Shown here piece after piece: positions 12,497 to 24,455 of a DNA stretch of 64,000 nt (its first letter is position 1; every line of letters starts with the position of its first letter). Below the pieces are notes generated by a model. It made no database searches and was not told the DNA's origin. It saw only the letters and a program-made list of their open reading frames with translations. A program made the translations under genes and the position numbers. This stretch comes from Rutpela maculata. Lineage: Eukaryota; Arthropoda; Insecta; Coleoptera; Cerambycidae. The stretch is taken from NCBI GenBank assembly GCA_936432065.2, contig OW386289.2, forward strand, positions 39,387,538 through 39,451,537, given 5' to 3'.

Positions 12497-12640
12497 AGAG
12501 CCAGTTGTACGAACTAAGTTGAGCCAAGTTCAGCTTGATCAAAGATCAAAAGCCATGGTTGCGATTATTGTAACAATCGTAACCTTGGATTTGGATCTTG
12601 GTTCAAGCTGAACTTGGCTCAGCTTAGTTCGTACGGCCCT
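12497..12640. repeat. Hairpin MITE, ~144 bp
   Basis: GTACGAACTAAGTTGAGCCA on the left is answered by TGGCTCAGCTTAGTTCGTAC on the right, followed inward by AGTTCAGCTTGA and its complement. The two arms nearly touch around a central CCATGGTTGCGATT region. Confidence 0.8.
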
Positions 12641-12830
12641 TAAAGTCTTTCCAAAATTGGCGTGCGGCAAATTTTCTGTAGTCATTTTGAAGTTAAAAAA
12701 TTTGAATTTCAACAAAATCGTAGAAAAAATTCTTTCCGCACGGCGTGCGGCCAAGTGACATTTTCCGAAGTCATTTTGAAGTTAAAAAATTTGACTTTCA
12801 ACACAATCGTAGAAGAAAGTTATTAAATTA
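12641..12830 (+). repeat. Direct tandem duplication, two ~90-bp units
   Basis: Both units contain GGCGTGCGGC, then AGTCATTTTGAAGTTAAAAA, then TTTCAACA-AATCGTAGAA. The unit boundary is near 12735. Noncoding. Confidence 0.8.
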
Positions 12831-13379
12831 TGTTATAAAATCTCTGCAACGTATCTTGACAGATGGCAGACTTCGAAATCATTTAGCAATGATTTGATGC
12901 AGACGGAAATGATATTAATAGTTAAAAAACTAGACATGTATATTGGAATCTCATAATCACATACAGTGTATAAATTGATCACATAATAATTTTAATTCAC
13001 TTAATTGCTCCTCGTGTCGTTGCTTAGGGCGTTTAATTATTTAGAAATTAACAATATTGCATAGTAGAACAGATGAATAAAATCCAACTTGCTCTTAATA
13101 TATTTTTTGTTTCCTATAGTTCTTGTAATTTACCTAGTGGTGACATTATTGGTGTTAAAAGACTTTTATAATTTTTGTAGTTTACGTTCCCCCAAAAACT
13201 ATTGATGTGACTATTGCATAGTATAACATTTAGCATTTATTATACAAATTAATAAATTTTAACAAACTATTTCACAGATGACACTACAATTTCATGTTGA
13301 TGAAGATTAAAATGTCGATGAATATTACAATCTGATGAATTTAATTTATAATGATGCTCTTGCTTCAAAATACATTAAG

Positions 13380-14290
13380 AAATGAGCCGGCGCGGCGCTT
13401 CGAAAAATCATCTATGAGTCTTACCAAGGGGAAGTATTGTAATAATGAAAAATCGCCTCCCGAAACTTCTTCGGATATTCACATTTCAGACGATTAAGAA
13501 TATGTGTCTACTAATCCCATCAGTTTGTCGGTCTGTCTGTTGACGCTATAGCTACAAAACCACTTGACGGACAAGAATAATATTTGGTAGGTAGATGACA
13601 CCTAAGAACTGGGATAATACACCTAAACAAATTTTCAACGAAAAAAATTGGACGGAAGCGAGTAATATTTGGCATGAAGTTAATACAACTGTCAAGTAAG
13701 AAAAATATGGAATATGTATGGTTGTCATTATAACCAACATTATGAACAAGATGTACGAAGGCCAATAGTATTTCGCCCGTAGTTAACATAACTGTCAAAG
13801 AAAAATACGAAAAATCCACTCCAGAAATATTGAATAAAATGTGATGGAGAACGACAATATTTAGCATGCAGTTAACACAAAAGAGATGCGACGGAGGCAA
13901 TAATGGTACGTAATTAACAAAACTGTCAAAGAAGGGAAACATGAAAACAAAAATATACATGCCATCCTAAAAAAAATGAATGGAAAAAATGTGACGGAGG
14001 ACAATAATTTTTCGCACTTGGTTAACATAACTGTTAAGGAGAAGAAATGTGAAAAATATACAGGGCAGTCACTTTAAAAAATAATTAATTAAGAAACTAT
14101 TGTGGAAATAATATTTCGGTTGACATGCTTTTAGTTAAAAATATACAGAGAAGACTCTTTAAAAAATCAGAAACGGCAGAGAATTATGATATTTGAAATG
14201 TAGTTCTCACTATTTCCAGGATAAAATGTGGTATAATTTCAATAAACAAAAAATACACGGTGGTCATCGAACAGAAAAAATAATTCATAA
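13380..14290 (+). repeat. ~115-bp tandem array with conserved flank, copy 2 of the dispersed module
   Basis: Five to six diverged units carry GACGGAGG-CAATAAT, GTTAACATAACTGTCAA and ATATACAGGG-AGTCACTTT. The left flank (13380-13560), read on the minus strand, includes CTGAAATGTGAATATCCG and an ACTTCCCCTTGGTAAG relative of the 5256 hairpin. The same array and flank occur in opposite orientation at 52640-53340. Open frames across this array follow the repeat and are not genes. Confidence 0.75.
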
Positions 14291-16253
14291 ATAAAGGATG
14301 CCCTATAGAGAGGGAAGTTTTTTGTAAATACCTTTACGGATTTTTTCTATCTACCAAGGCAGAATTTGTCTGTCAATGTTTTTTTTGTGATAAGAAAGGC
14401 GAATCAAAGATATTAAACCCAAGAAAACTATAAATTTTTTACGGTAGTGACTTTTATTTTATTAAATCTTTGAGTTATCAACCTCCCCAAACTGACTGTT
14501 GAATGCCAACCCCTAGTAGTTTACTTTAATACACAATAGTAATTTATTTCATACTGTCCGGCAAATGACTATGTCCCGGACTCATTTGCGGCCGGTAAAT
14601 CGAACATTACAGTATATGATACCGTAATGTGTTACCTGCGAACATTGCAGAATCTGATACTGTAATGTGTTACCTTGCAGTACTATCATATTATTTGTTT
14701 CCATTGACAAAACAATCCATATTCTTTTTGATATATATCCGATGATTTTTTCGGGATTATTTTCTCGTTGCTTCCACAGATTCATTTAAAATCTCCTCCG
14801 AAACCTCCATAATATACAAAATAATGCAAAAATTATGATTTTTTCTTATTTGACCGTAACAAGCTAAAGACAATTCTAATTAGCTATGGAAAACAATGGC
14901 TATGGCATCGTTAAGGTGATGCGATTGTTAGATTTCGAACTAATATTTTTTTAAATTTCAATAATTACAACTTTTTATTCATTTTACAAAGGATTATAAA
15001 GACAGTATGAAATAAATTATTATACGAAACACGTCCGGTAGGTGTCATTACAGTACTCGTTTATATTCAGGACTCGGCTCCTGCGCCGCCTCGTCCGTAA
15101 AACAACTCGTACTGCAGTAAGTCACCTACCGGACTTATAACGTAAATTACTATTACGTTACAAGACCGGAAAGCTTCCAGGACTCACCTGCGGTTCGCCC
15201 TGGAATCTGCTTGGGTCGACCTTTCGGTTGTGTAACGTACAATATTTTTTTTGGCCGACACTTCAAAATCTGAATCCATATTTTCCATAACTTGTGATTT
15301 GACTTTTGACAACTCGTAAAAGTCAAGTGTATTTATCTATTTAACACTTCTTATCTCAACAATAAACACAAATTCGTTTCCATAGAAACGAGAATAGCAG
15401 GGATCGAAAAGACTTTGCCGATCTCTAATGTCACTTTCCGGTCTAGGAAAACGTTATTTTCTGGCGGATAATGCCTCCAGAACGGGTGTACTTTCTGGTC
15501 GGACGAAAAAAAAGAAATTTAAATTCGTAATGATATTTCCGATTATCTGGCAACTTCGACGGAGCTCTACACTATGTGGAGAGGATCATAATATTGTCTC
15601 AAAAATGCCAAATATGAAAACCTGAATATCGATCTGAAATATTTATTTTCTAATAGCCAATAGACTAAACTTTTATAAATATCAGAATGTTTATTTTCTT
15701 TTCATATCCACGTAGTGGGGTGAACTTCTGTTCGCATGTAAATTACTCTTTAAGTTTTTCCGTTTTTTTTTGCACGATAACAAATGATAATATTTACGTA
15801 TAAGTAACAAGTATAATAAGAACGTTTTGTAAATGTTTTGCAATTATAGTATATTGTAGTGCAAGTACTGGTGGACCAAAATGCGCAAGACGTACACTTA
15901 TAAACACAAAACGGTAGCGGGCGCTGTACGTAAATAATCGTATCTTCTACAACAATAAAGCATTTGTTAACAATAATTTCGAGAATAATTGGGCAGCATC
16001 TGAATCCAGAAAGAATAAGATTTCCATAATTAAGAAATATTGAATATAAGCCTGTAAATACGGTGGGAATGTAATATTAATAAATTTTTAGTAATACAAA
16101 AATTTTCGGAAACAATTTTTTTACACATTTTTGCAATCATGGCCAGGCTGGCCTCCTCCACATTTAAATCTTTTATTATGTCGACCTGTAACTAACTATC
16201 TGTGCATGTAAGTTAAAAGTCTAAGGAACTGAATTTCACCCACTTCTAATGGT
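14291..16253. other. Intergenic, small repeats only
   Basis: A GCGAACATTGCAGAATCTGA-type unit is duplicated near 14600-14680 (GAACATT-CAG...ATACTGTAATGTGTTACCT). A hairpin lies at 15033-15134. No gene was recognised. Confidence 0.45.
15033..15134. repeat. Hairpin MITE, ~102 bp
   Basis: GTCCGGTAGGTGTCATTACA is mirrored by TGCAGTAAGTCACCTACCGG, ending in AC. The interior contains GGACTCGGC and GCCTCGTCC, resembling the inner hairpin of the 7298-7446 module. Confidence 0.8.
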
Positions 16254-17141
16254 GCGGGAGCTAAGTGGCTTTTTCGGACACTCATCGTTACAAGCATTTT
16301 CTATGCGCTGATTAATTCTATCGAACTTAAATAATGACAAAATAGACTCTGGCATATGTCAGCCCGTCGAGTTGGCCATGGTTCAAGATATAAAAATCAG
16401 TGAAATTATATCATCGTTACAAAGCCAATTTTTTTTGTGTGTACACATTTTATGTTTAGAATGAATAAAATAAGATCGCCAGAAAGTGTGGGCCATCAGG
16501 GGCGCAACCAGAAAGGTCAAAGATGTAAAAAAATGATCGTTACAAACTTTTTAAAGGTTGAGCATGTTTATTTAAATGTTTTGAACACAGAAAAAATTCC
16601 CAGAAAGAAACGCCCGTCAGTAAGGCTAGCCAGAAAGAAAATGTTTAGGATTTTTGAAGAAAATTTGATTTTTTTTCACATATTTCATCTCAGAACTCTA
16701 AACTCATCGTTACAAGTTCTGGCTCCTTTTTGGTTACGTAAACGTAACAATAGAATAACCTCAACGTAAAGTTCTTAGTGTCAACAAAAGTACCATAGGC
16801 TCTTAAATATACAGGAATTTAACACTTTCGGCTAACTTGACTCCGCACCGTGCCTCAGATGTATTGTATCATTATTACCTTTCTGGCTGCGCCTACTGAC
16901 CTCCCACACTTTCTGGCAATCTTATTTTATTCATTCTAAACATAAAATGTGTACATACAAAAAAAATTAGCCTTGTAACGATGACATGATATCACTGATT
17001 TTTAAACAGTGTTCGTGACACTCCTGACAGGAGGTGACCCGCCAAAAGTCGATTTTATGAATCGTTATCATCCATTAAACCATAAAAATATCTCAAAGTT
17101 CATAAAACGATGAGATGCCGAAAAAGCCACCTAGCTCCCGC
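16254..17141. repeat. Foldback element, ~888 bp, ~450-bp arms
   Basis: The left end GCGGGAGCTAAGTGGCTTTT is mirrored by the right end, where GAAAAAGCCACCTAGCTCCC is followed by GC. Inner matches include TTTATGTTTAGAATGAATAA, AGTGTGGG and GCGCAACCAGAAAGG with their complements. The centre is near 16700. Frames inside it follow the repeat and lack motifs. Confidence 0.85.
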
Positions 17142-18950
17142 TCTATAATTGCTGTATCGTCATGAAACTTAGCAATTGTGTGCAGCTCTGATAACAATCC
17201 AATATAGTATACTCAGTATTATAATGTGTTCAAAATGGCCGCCGCCCCAAGATGGCGGATTATCATTTTCTTTACAACCCCCTTGATATGGGTATCAAAA
17301 GAAAAGGCTTGAAAGTAGAAAACAAATGGCGGCGTCAACATGGCGGATAGGTTTTATCAATTATCGTCGGATTAGACTGAAAATATATCTGTGATTTATC
17401 GGTATCTGTGGGTTATCGAGGTTGCAGATTATAAATATTTAGTTGAATCCTTTACGTAAATGTCGAAAGTGCCAAAATTCTCTCCTTAAATATAGGACTA
17501 AAAAGTAAAAAAACAAATAAATAATTTAAAAATCTAAAAAACACGCTTTCATAAATACTGCTCTAAAAAGCAAAAAATAATCATCGAACCCGTTGTCTAC
17601 CCCGTAAGGGCCTTAGAGTCCAGTCTTTGACGGTTTTTCGCTCAGAATGCTTTCGGATAAAACCAATTGTCGTGTTTGGACAGTAATTAGGGAATGGCTC
17701 AAGGAGCAAAAGTTATATAGTACCGATGTGTGCTTTTACCCTAGGCGTAAAGGGTTTCCCCTTCTCGGAGAAATCATTATATTCAAAATAACGAAATCGA
17801 TATAGGAGTAAATTTTAAGCAAAAAATGTTCTATGAAGTTTTTTCGATGAGTCAACACTTTTTGAGTTATTCGTGATTGAAAATGTTGATTTCTCATCTA
17901 AAAAATGCATATTTTAGAACTATTTTTCACGAATAACTCGAAAACCTTACGTTTTATCAAAAAAATTAACATAAACAGAAATGAAGCTTATAAAATAATA
18001 AATTGATTGCTTTTATTTTTGTAGATGCAATGCGAACAGAGTTACGGCACGTTGAAGGTGAGTTTTTTCGCCGAAAACTGAATTCGAACCTTTCAACGTT
18101 AAATAACGGAAAAACGGAAAATTTTTGGAGGAAAACATAGAAGACATTTTTAAAAGTACGTGAGCTTCTTTGAAAGTCGTTAGCATAAAAACTAACGGAG
18201 TTATGATGAAAATAAAATGGTTGTCTCGTTTTTTTGGAGAAAAAATCAGCAATGAAACCAATGGCTTCACCGCAAAAATTGAAATTGAACGTAATCCATT
18301 TAAAATTTACTTTATTTAAGTATTAACAATATGTTCTAGAAGTTTGATCGGTTTGGGATGCCTAGATTTTAAAAAAAGTGTGATTAAAATTTGAAATGAT
18401 TTTTGAAATTTCTTAAAAAATTTCATTTTTCACAATAATTCAAAAATTAAAGAAGATACGTAAAAAATGCTAGAGTACAAATATTTAGGTTTTTTTTTCT
18501 GAAAATTATGTTTTTTTTATTTCTCTAGGATAAAAATTAATTGAGATGTCACCGTTGTAAGTTTGCATTTGAGTGTGAAGATCACCTTCCCCGAGCCCTT
18601 CAAACTCAAAAATATCAAAAACGAAGAGTTCGAGGAAGTTCAACATGCCTTGCCGCCAACATGCCAAGTTATATACCTTGTAGCTCTTAAAATTTCCTGC
18701 AATATGGTTTTTGGAGCGATTGGGTAGCTTAAAAATTAAGGAAGTTATCGTTGAAAAACCAGTCGCATTTTTTCGGTGAAATGCATGTATCTACTCTTAT
18801 TAGGTTATATACTAATTAATGAACTGCTTTTGAGCAATTAATAGTATACATAAACAAACAGCGTGAGTTATAATGCGTGAGTTATTATAAGGTGGAGCCA
18901 GGCAGGTAGTGACAGATTATTCCCGTTAATGTCTATAAAGATTTTCTGAA

Positions 18951-19945
18951 ATGTCACAAAATGCTACTTTTGATTCATTCGTGCCGAGCCGAATTTTCGA
19001 ATTTCGCCGTGCAATTTACGATCAGGCTTCCTCTTTACGTCGGGATATCGTACGGCCGTCCCAATGGTGTTTTTCGAAAAATATGAACGGGTCAAGATTG
19101 CATGTTTTTGCAATTTTTTCGACTCCGAAATGTAAGCTGTTTTTTGTTATTTTTCGCAAATATCTCCGAAACGAAATAAAAAACAAGCTCAAACGAGTAT
19201 TTTCCATTACGAATCTTTTCCTACTATCAGAATTTCTATTTTTTTTTTGGTTTCGGAGATAACTACTACTGAAATGTTGGCCATGTACGGCAACTTTTTA
19301 ATCGTGGCTCCTGCGCCAAAGGACTACTCAAGTTAACTTAAGTAGAATTAAATTTGCTAAAACTATTTTTTTTATTTTTTGAATTCCGACAAAAATGAAG
19401 GAATTAGAGGGGGCGGGATTTGGAACTTTTTTTTCAGTAGAATTTCTCTGTTTTGTCACCGTAATAAATCGGTAATTAACTGAAATCGATCTCATATACG
19501 ATGTTCACTTAATATCATGTACTACTTTGACGCTCCGTTAGTCTTGGCCCTTCGAAACAAAGGTCTCTGAGAATTTTTTTTTTTTAAGATTTACATACAC
19601 TCTAAAGGAAAACGTGTAATTTCTTACATTTCCTCGAATATCTCGATAATTATCGTTTTTTTCGAAAAATTTGTAGACAGCTTATGTAAAGAGAATTGAA
19701 TGAGCTTTCCGACGCTTTTAATTTTTTCTCTAACATAAAAAACAAAGACAACAAATATAAAAGGGTCAACAAAAATTAAATTTTACAGTTAATTTTATTA
19801 ATAAACAAACTGAGTAATTTAAACAAAATTTTCTCAATTTAATATTTATTGTTATAATCGTAGATAAAGTATAGTATTCAACTTTCATCTGCGTGAGTTA
19901 TTACCCACATTACCGCTCGTTGAATAATATACTATTATTCTCGAC
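18951..19945 (+). repeat. Noncoding block shared with element B
   Basis: It aligns loosely with 6800-7446: both have a CGAATT...ATTTCGCCG-GC-ATT-ACGAT stretch, an ATATCTCCGAAAC-type box, a GCGCCAAA box and the AAAGTATAGTATTC...TTGAATAATATACTATT pair at the end. It probably represents a subterminal region of the element family. Confidence 0.5.
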
Positions 19946-20115
19946 AATTTTAGAGCATTTATAAATATTTTTAAATAGATAATAGTACTTCAGAGCTGGA
20001 AGAAATTTTAGAAGCCGCTAGGTACTGCACAATATTACTGTACTGAGCTGCTAAAGAGATACAGTTAGGAAAATTGAGCCATGTCGAAGACTTATCGGCG
20101 TTTCTCTAGCAGATG

Positions 20116-20631
20116 TGCTATGAATCCTTTATTAAGGCTACCACTAAAAAGAGTACTGTGAAATTATGATCCCTTGTTCCGACAGTTGATGCTCTGAATG
20201 AGCACATTACAAATCCAGATGTGGCTTGGGAACAAAAATATTCGTTCAACTGATTGGGGATGGATTAATAATGAAGGATCTTTACTACCAATCAAAATGT
20301 TGAATATCCCTGTATCGGAAGAACTCCCTCAAAATGATATTTTGTAATTGCAAAAAAGGATGCAGCGCAGCTTGTAGCTGCCGAAAAGTTGGACTTTTTT
20401 TTGTGACAACTGTCAAAATTGTCCTCCAATTACAGACCAAGAGGAGGAGGTCGATAGTGATGAGAGTTCTTCTAATGATCCATAGATTTCACAGCCCCAC
20501 AAAAAAAAAGTTCAAAGTAGCGAACCAGACCCATGTATTCCTATGTATTTTCGGTCGCTGAATCCGAATCCGGGGTCAAAAAAAAAACGTACGCCTCCAA
20601 AATCATTAGCTAGAGCCAAAAAACACCACTG
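20116..20631 (+). pseudogene. C-terminal CXC-domain remnant of the recurrent transposon protein
   Basis: Across several frames one reads YESFIKATTKKSTVKL, SLVPTVDALNEHI, then DWGWINNEGSLLPIKM, NIPVSEELPQ, (frameshift) FCNCKKGCSAACSCRKVGLF, (frameshift) DNCQNCPPITDQEEEVDSDE, and a basic Lys/Pro/Ser tail ending in TGA at 20629-20631. The cysteine cluster has the C-N-C-K-K-G-C ... C-S-C-R-K spacing of CXC (Tesmin/TSO1-like) domains. The tail after the acidic stretch is long, and its first part (from SQPHKKK) is also the start of the inverted repeat 20490-21359. Several frameshifts and stops make it non-functional. Confidence 0.75.
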
Positions 20632-21359
20632 AAATGGGGTAAAAAGAATATTAAGCTACGGTTTTCAAGCACATCGTCGAACATAGTCTAGTTTCTTCTC
20701 TCTTCCACACAACGCAGGTGTTTCGAACTTTTATAGAAGTCACTGTAACTTTTTATAGTTAAATCTTATATAGGGGGTAGTTTTCACACCCTCTGAGGTT
20801 GACAGTGTAGGATGATGGTACGTAAGTTTCTTGTTCTATTTTAGAGTACTACGCAATTTCAGCCAATCAAAGCGCCCATGAAAATAGAAACCCTGTTGGA
20901 TTTTACGTTTTTCTTGTTTTTCTCGTGTCCTTTGAACTTAAATGTGGTTGTTCTCAACCCTATATTGGCCGTTTATGAAGATTACGTCGGACCTGATGTA
21001 GTTTCTTAACACTTTAATAAAACTTAGATATTTCGAGCTTCTTCAGCAGTCATTGTTGTTTTGGATCGATTTTTTTATATATGGGGGGGCTAGCTTTCGC
21101 CCCTCTCTGGGGATGTGATTCATATCTATTGTATGTACGCTGCTGTTTAACCTTAATTTGTATAATTCGATTGATTAAGAACTAACAACTATTCTCGTAG
21201 CTTAATCTCTCCTTTTTATCCGATTTTAGGGGTGTTTTTTGGCTCGAGCTAATGATCTTGGGGATTTTTTTTGACCCCGGATTCGGATTCAGCGCCCGAA
21301 AATACACAGGAATGTATGGGTCTGGTTCGCTGCTTTGAACTTTTTTTTGTGGGGCTGTG
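20490..21359. repeat. Inverted duplication of the coding tail, foldback-like
   Basis: The left arm 20490-20668 begins CACAGCCCCACAAAAAAAAA; the right arm 21190-21359 ends with its complement. Both encode the same tail in opposite directions (QSSEPDP then LNPNPGSKK). The outer boundary CACAGCCCCAC is the same as that of the 2-kb foldback at 29522-31568. Confidence 0.8.
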
Positions 21360-21906
21360 TTTTCAATAATAAAACATGTTATTATAATATACATAAAATT
21401 TTTATTTTCCTCTTTAAACTCATTTAATAATTTCAGTTTTTAATTTTAAGTAAATATGGTAGCTAATTTTATCACGAGGGCGGTTTGTAAAGGATGAAAC
21501 GTTGCAATAAATCATAAATTATATTATAAACAGTGACGGAAGTTTAATTCATTATAAATGCCCTATTTCAAGCTGTTAAAAATTATTTTTTTTTAAATTT
21601 CGTCATAATGGGTGGTTTTAAAGGGTTGAAACATATCATAAATTGTATTCCAGAACATGAAATAGTGTTTATTCTACATATTTAAACATGATTTCAATCT
21701 ATGTAACGCTTAGATTTGATTTTTAATTTTTTTGTGAGAAAGGGTAGTTTTCACCCCCAAAAAATAAAAGGTACACATCAGGAACATATAACTTTTGAAG
21801 GGGAGGGTAAGATAAGCTTAATTACAAATTTTCATCAAAATCGATGTTATCAGAAAGAATCCAGAGGTAATACCCTGTTTTTACCGTCAAACACTGGACT
21901 ATTAGT

Positions 21907-22080
21907 GTAAGCCGTGTTTATAATTAAGTATAATATTTGAATATAAAAGCGTGTGTCGCTTATCATTTAATTTAACGATATCTTCAGCATTTTAATTATT
22001 GAACCTGTTCGAAATAGCGTTCGAAAAACGCCCCACGCTTTTATACTCAAATATTGTACTTAATTACAAACACGGCTTAC
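21907..22080. repeat. Hairpin MITE, ~174 bp
   Basis: GTAAGCCGTGTTTATAATTA and the following AGTATAATATTTGAATATAAAAGCGTG block are mirrored by CACGCTTTTATACTCAAATA up to CACGGCTTAC. It sits directly against the right inverted repeat of element C. Confidence 0.8.
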
Positions 22081-22193
22081 ATTAAGGCCCTTACGGAGTA
22101 GACAGACAGAACAGGTTCGATGATTATTTTTTGCCTTTTTAGTGCAGTATTTATAAAAGCGTGTTTTTTTAGTTTTTTAAACTATTAATTTAT

Positions 22194-23069
22194 TCACTAT
22201 AAACACTTCACGGTCTTGGAAAAGATAGTATGTGCTATGCGTACAGAAAGTTCTCAATACATTACTCGTGTAATTGAAGCACTCGCTTTCATTCACGCTG
22301 AAAGTATCACACTCACTTGCTATTTATAAGCGATTTTTCGTACATCACGAAACCTTCAACAGTGCCCGTTATAAATGAATTATTGCAGTAAATGTACGAT
22401 TATAAGGTCAGGTTCAAGGAAATATTTCCCATCGAAATTTATTCATTAAATTGTTTAATTATTCATTCTGTAGAACTACAATAAAAAAGAACAACTCTAT
22501 TTATTATACATAAATTAAACGATTCAGACATATCATATATATAATTATAGTTAACCGCAAAGTTGTAATTAATTCGCATTTTATGTTTAAATGAAATTCT
22601 GTGATTTCATAGAAAAACCATGTGATAATTTATATTAATAACATTAATACATAATTAATGACCATGTGCATTGTGCATATTCTTTGACAATTTAAAATAA
22701 TAGTTCTGGTGGTAATTTTATACATCTCAATAATTCAATTAAAAAAATATATAATATATTTCCTATAAGCATAAATTTGTTCATTTTCTTGTTTCAATTC
22801 AATGTTTAGTTATGCTCATCTGATAACATTATATAATTTATATTGATTTTTCTTTGTATTTATGGATTTAAATAATTTATTTAAACACAGGTAATACAAC
22901 CCCTTTGTCCCTGAGGGCCTGAAGTGACTTTGTACTCGAGGAGGGCACACAATTGGAAAAACAGAAAAATTAGAGAATGTCCGTAAACGTGACACTATTT
23001 TACACACTCGTTTATTGACTTTCCAAAGGTTTAATAACATTTTCCAAAAACTAAATGTAAAAATGACTT
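22194..23069. other. AT-rich, nothing recognised
   Basis: No supported coding region or repeat was found. Confidence 0.4.
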
Positions 23070-23330
23070 TTTAAAAACAAGCTTTTATTACTATTTAGGT
23101 GCACTAAAACGAAAAAAAATAGGTTATGTTGAATTAATTGTTTTAAAAGCTTGTTGCGCGAGAGAAGTTCATTCAGGCATTAATTTTGTTTAACAGAGAT
23201 TGTAAGTAAGTACTAAGTAATTATTTTTTTTCTATTTACGCGACAAACTTAAGATAATTAATTCAACATAACTTAATTTTTTTTTTCGTTTTATTGCACC
23301 TAAATAACAATGAAAGTTTTTTTTAAGTTT
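23070..23330. repeat. Hairpin MITE, ~260 bp
   Basis: ATTTAGGTGCACTAAAACG and the following ATAGGTTATGTTGAATTAAT are mirrored by ATTAATTCAACATAACTTAA and TTTTATTGCACCTAAAT. The spacer holds CGCGAGAG and ACGCGAC. Confidence 0.75.
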
Positions 23331-23377
23331 ATTTTAATTTTTACAATTAATTATTTTTTATTCATTTCACTAAATGA

Positions 23378-24455
23378 TTTAAGTATTTTCAATATATTTT
23401 TTGCCTTAAATTGCTAGTAATCCTATCATGTAATTCAATAATTCAACAATATTAGCTAGCAGATTAGTTGTTTTGATTGGTTCTCCAATGATGAGTATTT
23501 TAAAGTGTTTTCCTAAGTAGTATATTAGCGTGACCAAATTTGTGTACCAATATACAGAAAGTAGATAATTTCATATTAAATAAAAAAGTGTGAGTGAATA
23601 AATGTTAGGAATCTTATCATGTAATTCAATACTTTAATATTAGTAAGAAGAGTAGTTGTTTTGATGGGTTATTCAATAATGAATATTGTATTAGCGTGCC
23701 CAGATTAGGGCAACAATATACAGAAGAAAGTAAGTAATTTCATAATAAATAAAGAAGTGTGTAAGTTGTGATTTCCTTAATAACTAAATAATATTCTCTA
23801 ATCATGACGAAAGCAAATAAATAAAAAATAATTCATTGTAAAAATAAATCAAGAATAGGTTTTTAAATAAGGAATTAATGTTTCTATACTCTACTGATGA
23901 GAACTAACGAGTTCGATAAAACTTGTACAACTTTTCTATAGTTGAAATAGAATGCAAGGTTCAATAATTGTTGTGAATGACTGAATTTTAATAACTGACT
24001 TAAGTATTTTCAGTATATTTTTTGCCTTAAGCTAGGAATCCTATCATGTAATTCAATACTTCGTCAGTATTAGTTAGAAGAGTAGTAGTTTCAATTGGTT
24101 CTCAAATAATGAGTGTTTTAAAGTGTTTTCCTAAGTAGAATATTAGCGTGTCCCGATTTAGGTACCAATATACAGAAAGTAGATAATTTCATATTAAATA
24201 AAAGTGTGAATGAATGAATTTAAATAAATGATTAAAGTATTCTCAATGTATTTTTTTGCTTTAAAATGCTGGGAATCCTCTCATGTAATTCAATACTTCG
24301 TCAGTATTAGCAGGAAGAGTAGTTGTTTTGATTGGTTATCCAGTAATGAATATTTTAAAGTATTTATCTAACTAGTATATTAGCGTACTCAGATTAAGGC
24401 AACAATATACAGAAAGTGGGTAATTTCATAAAAAATAAAAAGGTGGGTAAGTTTT
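23378..24455 (+). repeat. Dimeric satellite, four ~200-bp units in A-B-A-B order
   Basis: Units at about 23378, 23600, 23998 and 24235 share ATCCTATCATGTAATTCAAT, AGAGTAGTTGTTTTGATTGG, ATATTAGCGTG and CAATATACAGAAAGT. Units 1 and 3 share TTTCCTAAGTAG and TACCAATATACAGAAAGTAG. Units 2 and 4 share GGTTAT-CA-TAATGAATAT, AGATTA-GGCAACAATATAC and a GTAAGTT-TGATTT end. A ~220-bp spacer between units 2 and 3 contains the hammerhead-like motif. The pattern is a higher-order dimer of ~620 bp. Confidence 0.8.
23882..23952 (+). ncRNA. Type I hammerhead-ribozyme-like sequence, slightly degenerate
   Basis: The core CTGATGA is at 23894-23900. It is followed by a 5-bp stem II (GAACT / AGTTC, loop AACG), then GATAAAA where the canonical core is GAAA (one inserted T), then a stem III made of AAA / TTT, then TTC as a permitted NUH cleavage triplet ending at 23936. 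Stem I pairs 23888-23893 with 23937-23942 (one C-U mismatch) and, after a 4-nt bulge, TTCTAT (23882-23887) with ATAGAA (23947-23952). The order of stems is type I. Hammerheads are known in satellite DNAs and Penelope-like elements. The extra T may weaken or abolish cleavage. Confidence 0.55.

Larger units (their letters stand above)
17514..22193. mobile_element. Large element C, ~100-bp inverted repeats, CXC-family remnant
   Basis: 17514-17614 (ACACGCTTT-ATAAATACTG, AAAAAATAATCATCGAACC, GTAAGGGCCTTA) is inverted at 22084-22193. The interior shares a noncoding block with element B (18951-19945 against 6800-7446), and the plus strand carries the C-terminal part of the same CXC-family protein at 20116-20631. 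B and C are therefore probably relatives. The internal palindrome 20490-21359 and the hairpin MITE 21907-22080 are secondary structures or insertions. The intervals 17615-18950 and 21360-21906 hold nothing recognised. Confidence 0.62.

Noticed and set aside
13520..13960. Minus-strand open frame of 146 codons
   Set aside because: It runs across the ~115-bp tandem array; its repeated wording reflects the repeat, and the homologous array at 52.6 kb does not keep the frame.
18951..19262. Open frames on both strands
   Set aside because: The homologous block in element B does not preserve them; no motifs and an AT-rich composition.
22816..23040. 74-codon minus-strand frame with some higher-complexity residues
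   Set aside because: No motif, no splice or start context, and one end lies at the edge of the MITE at 23070.
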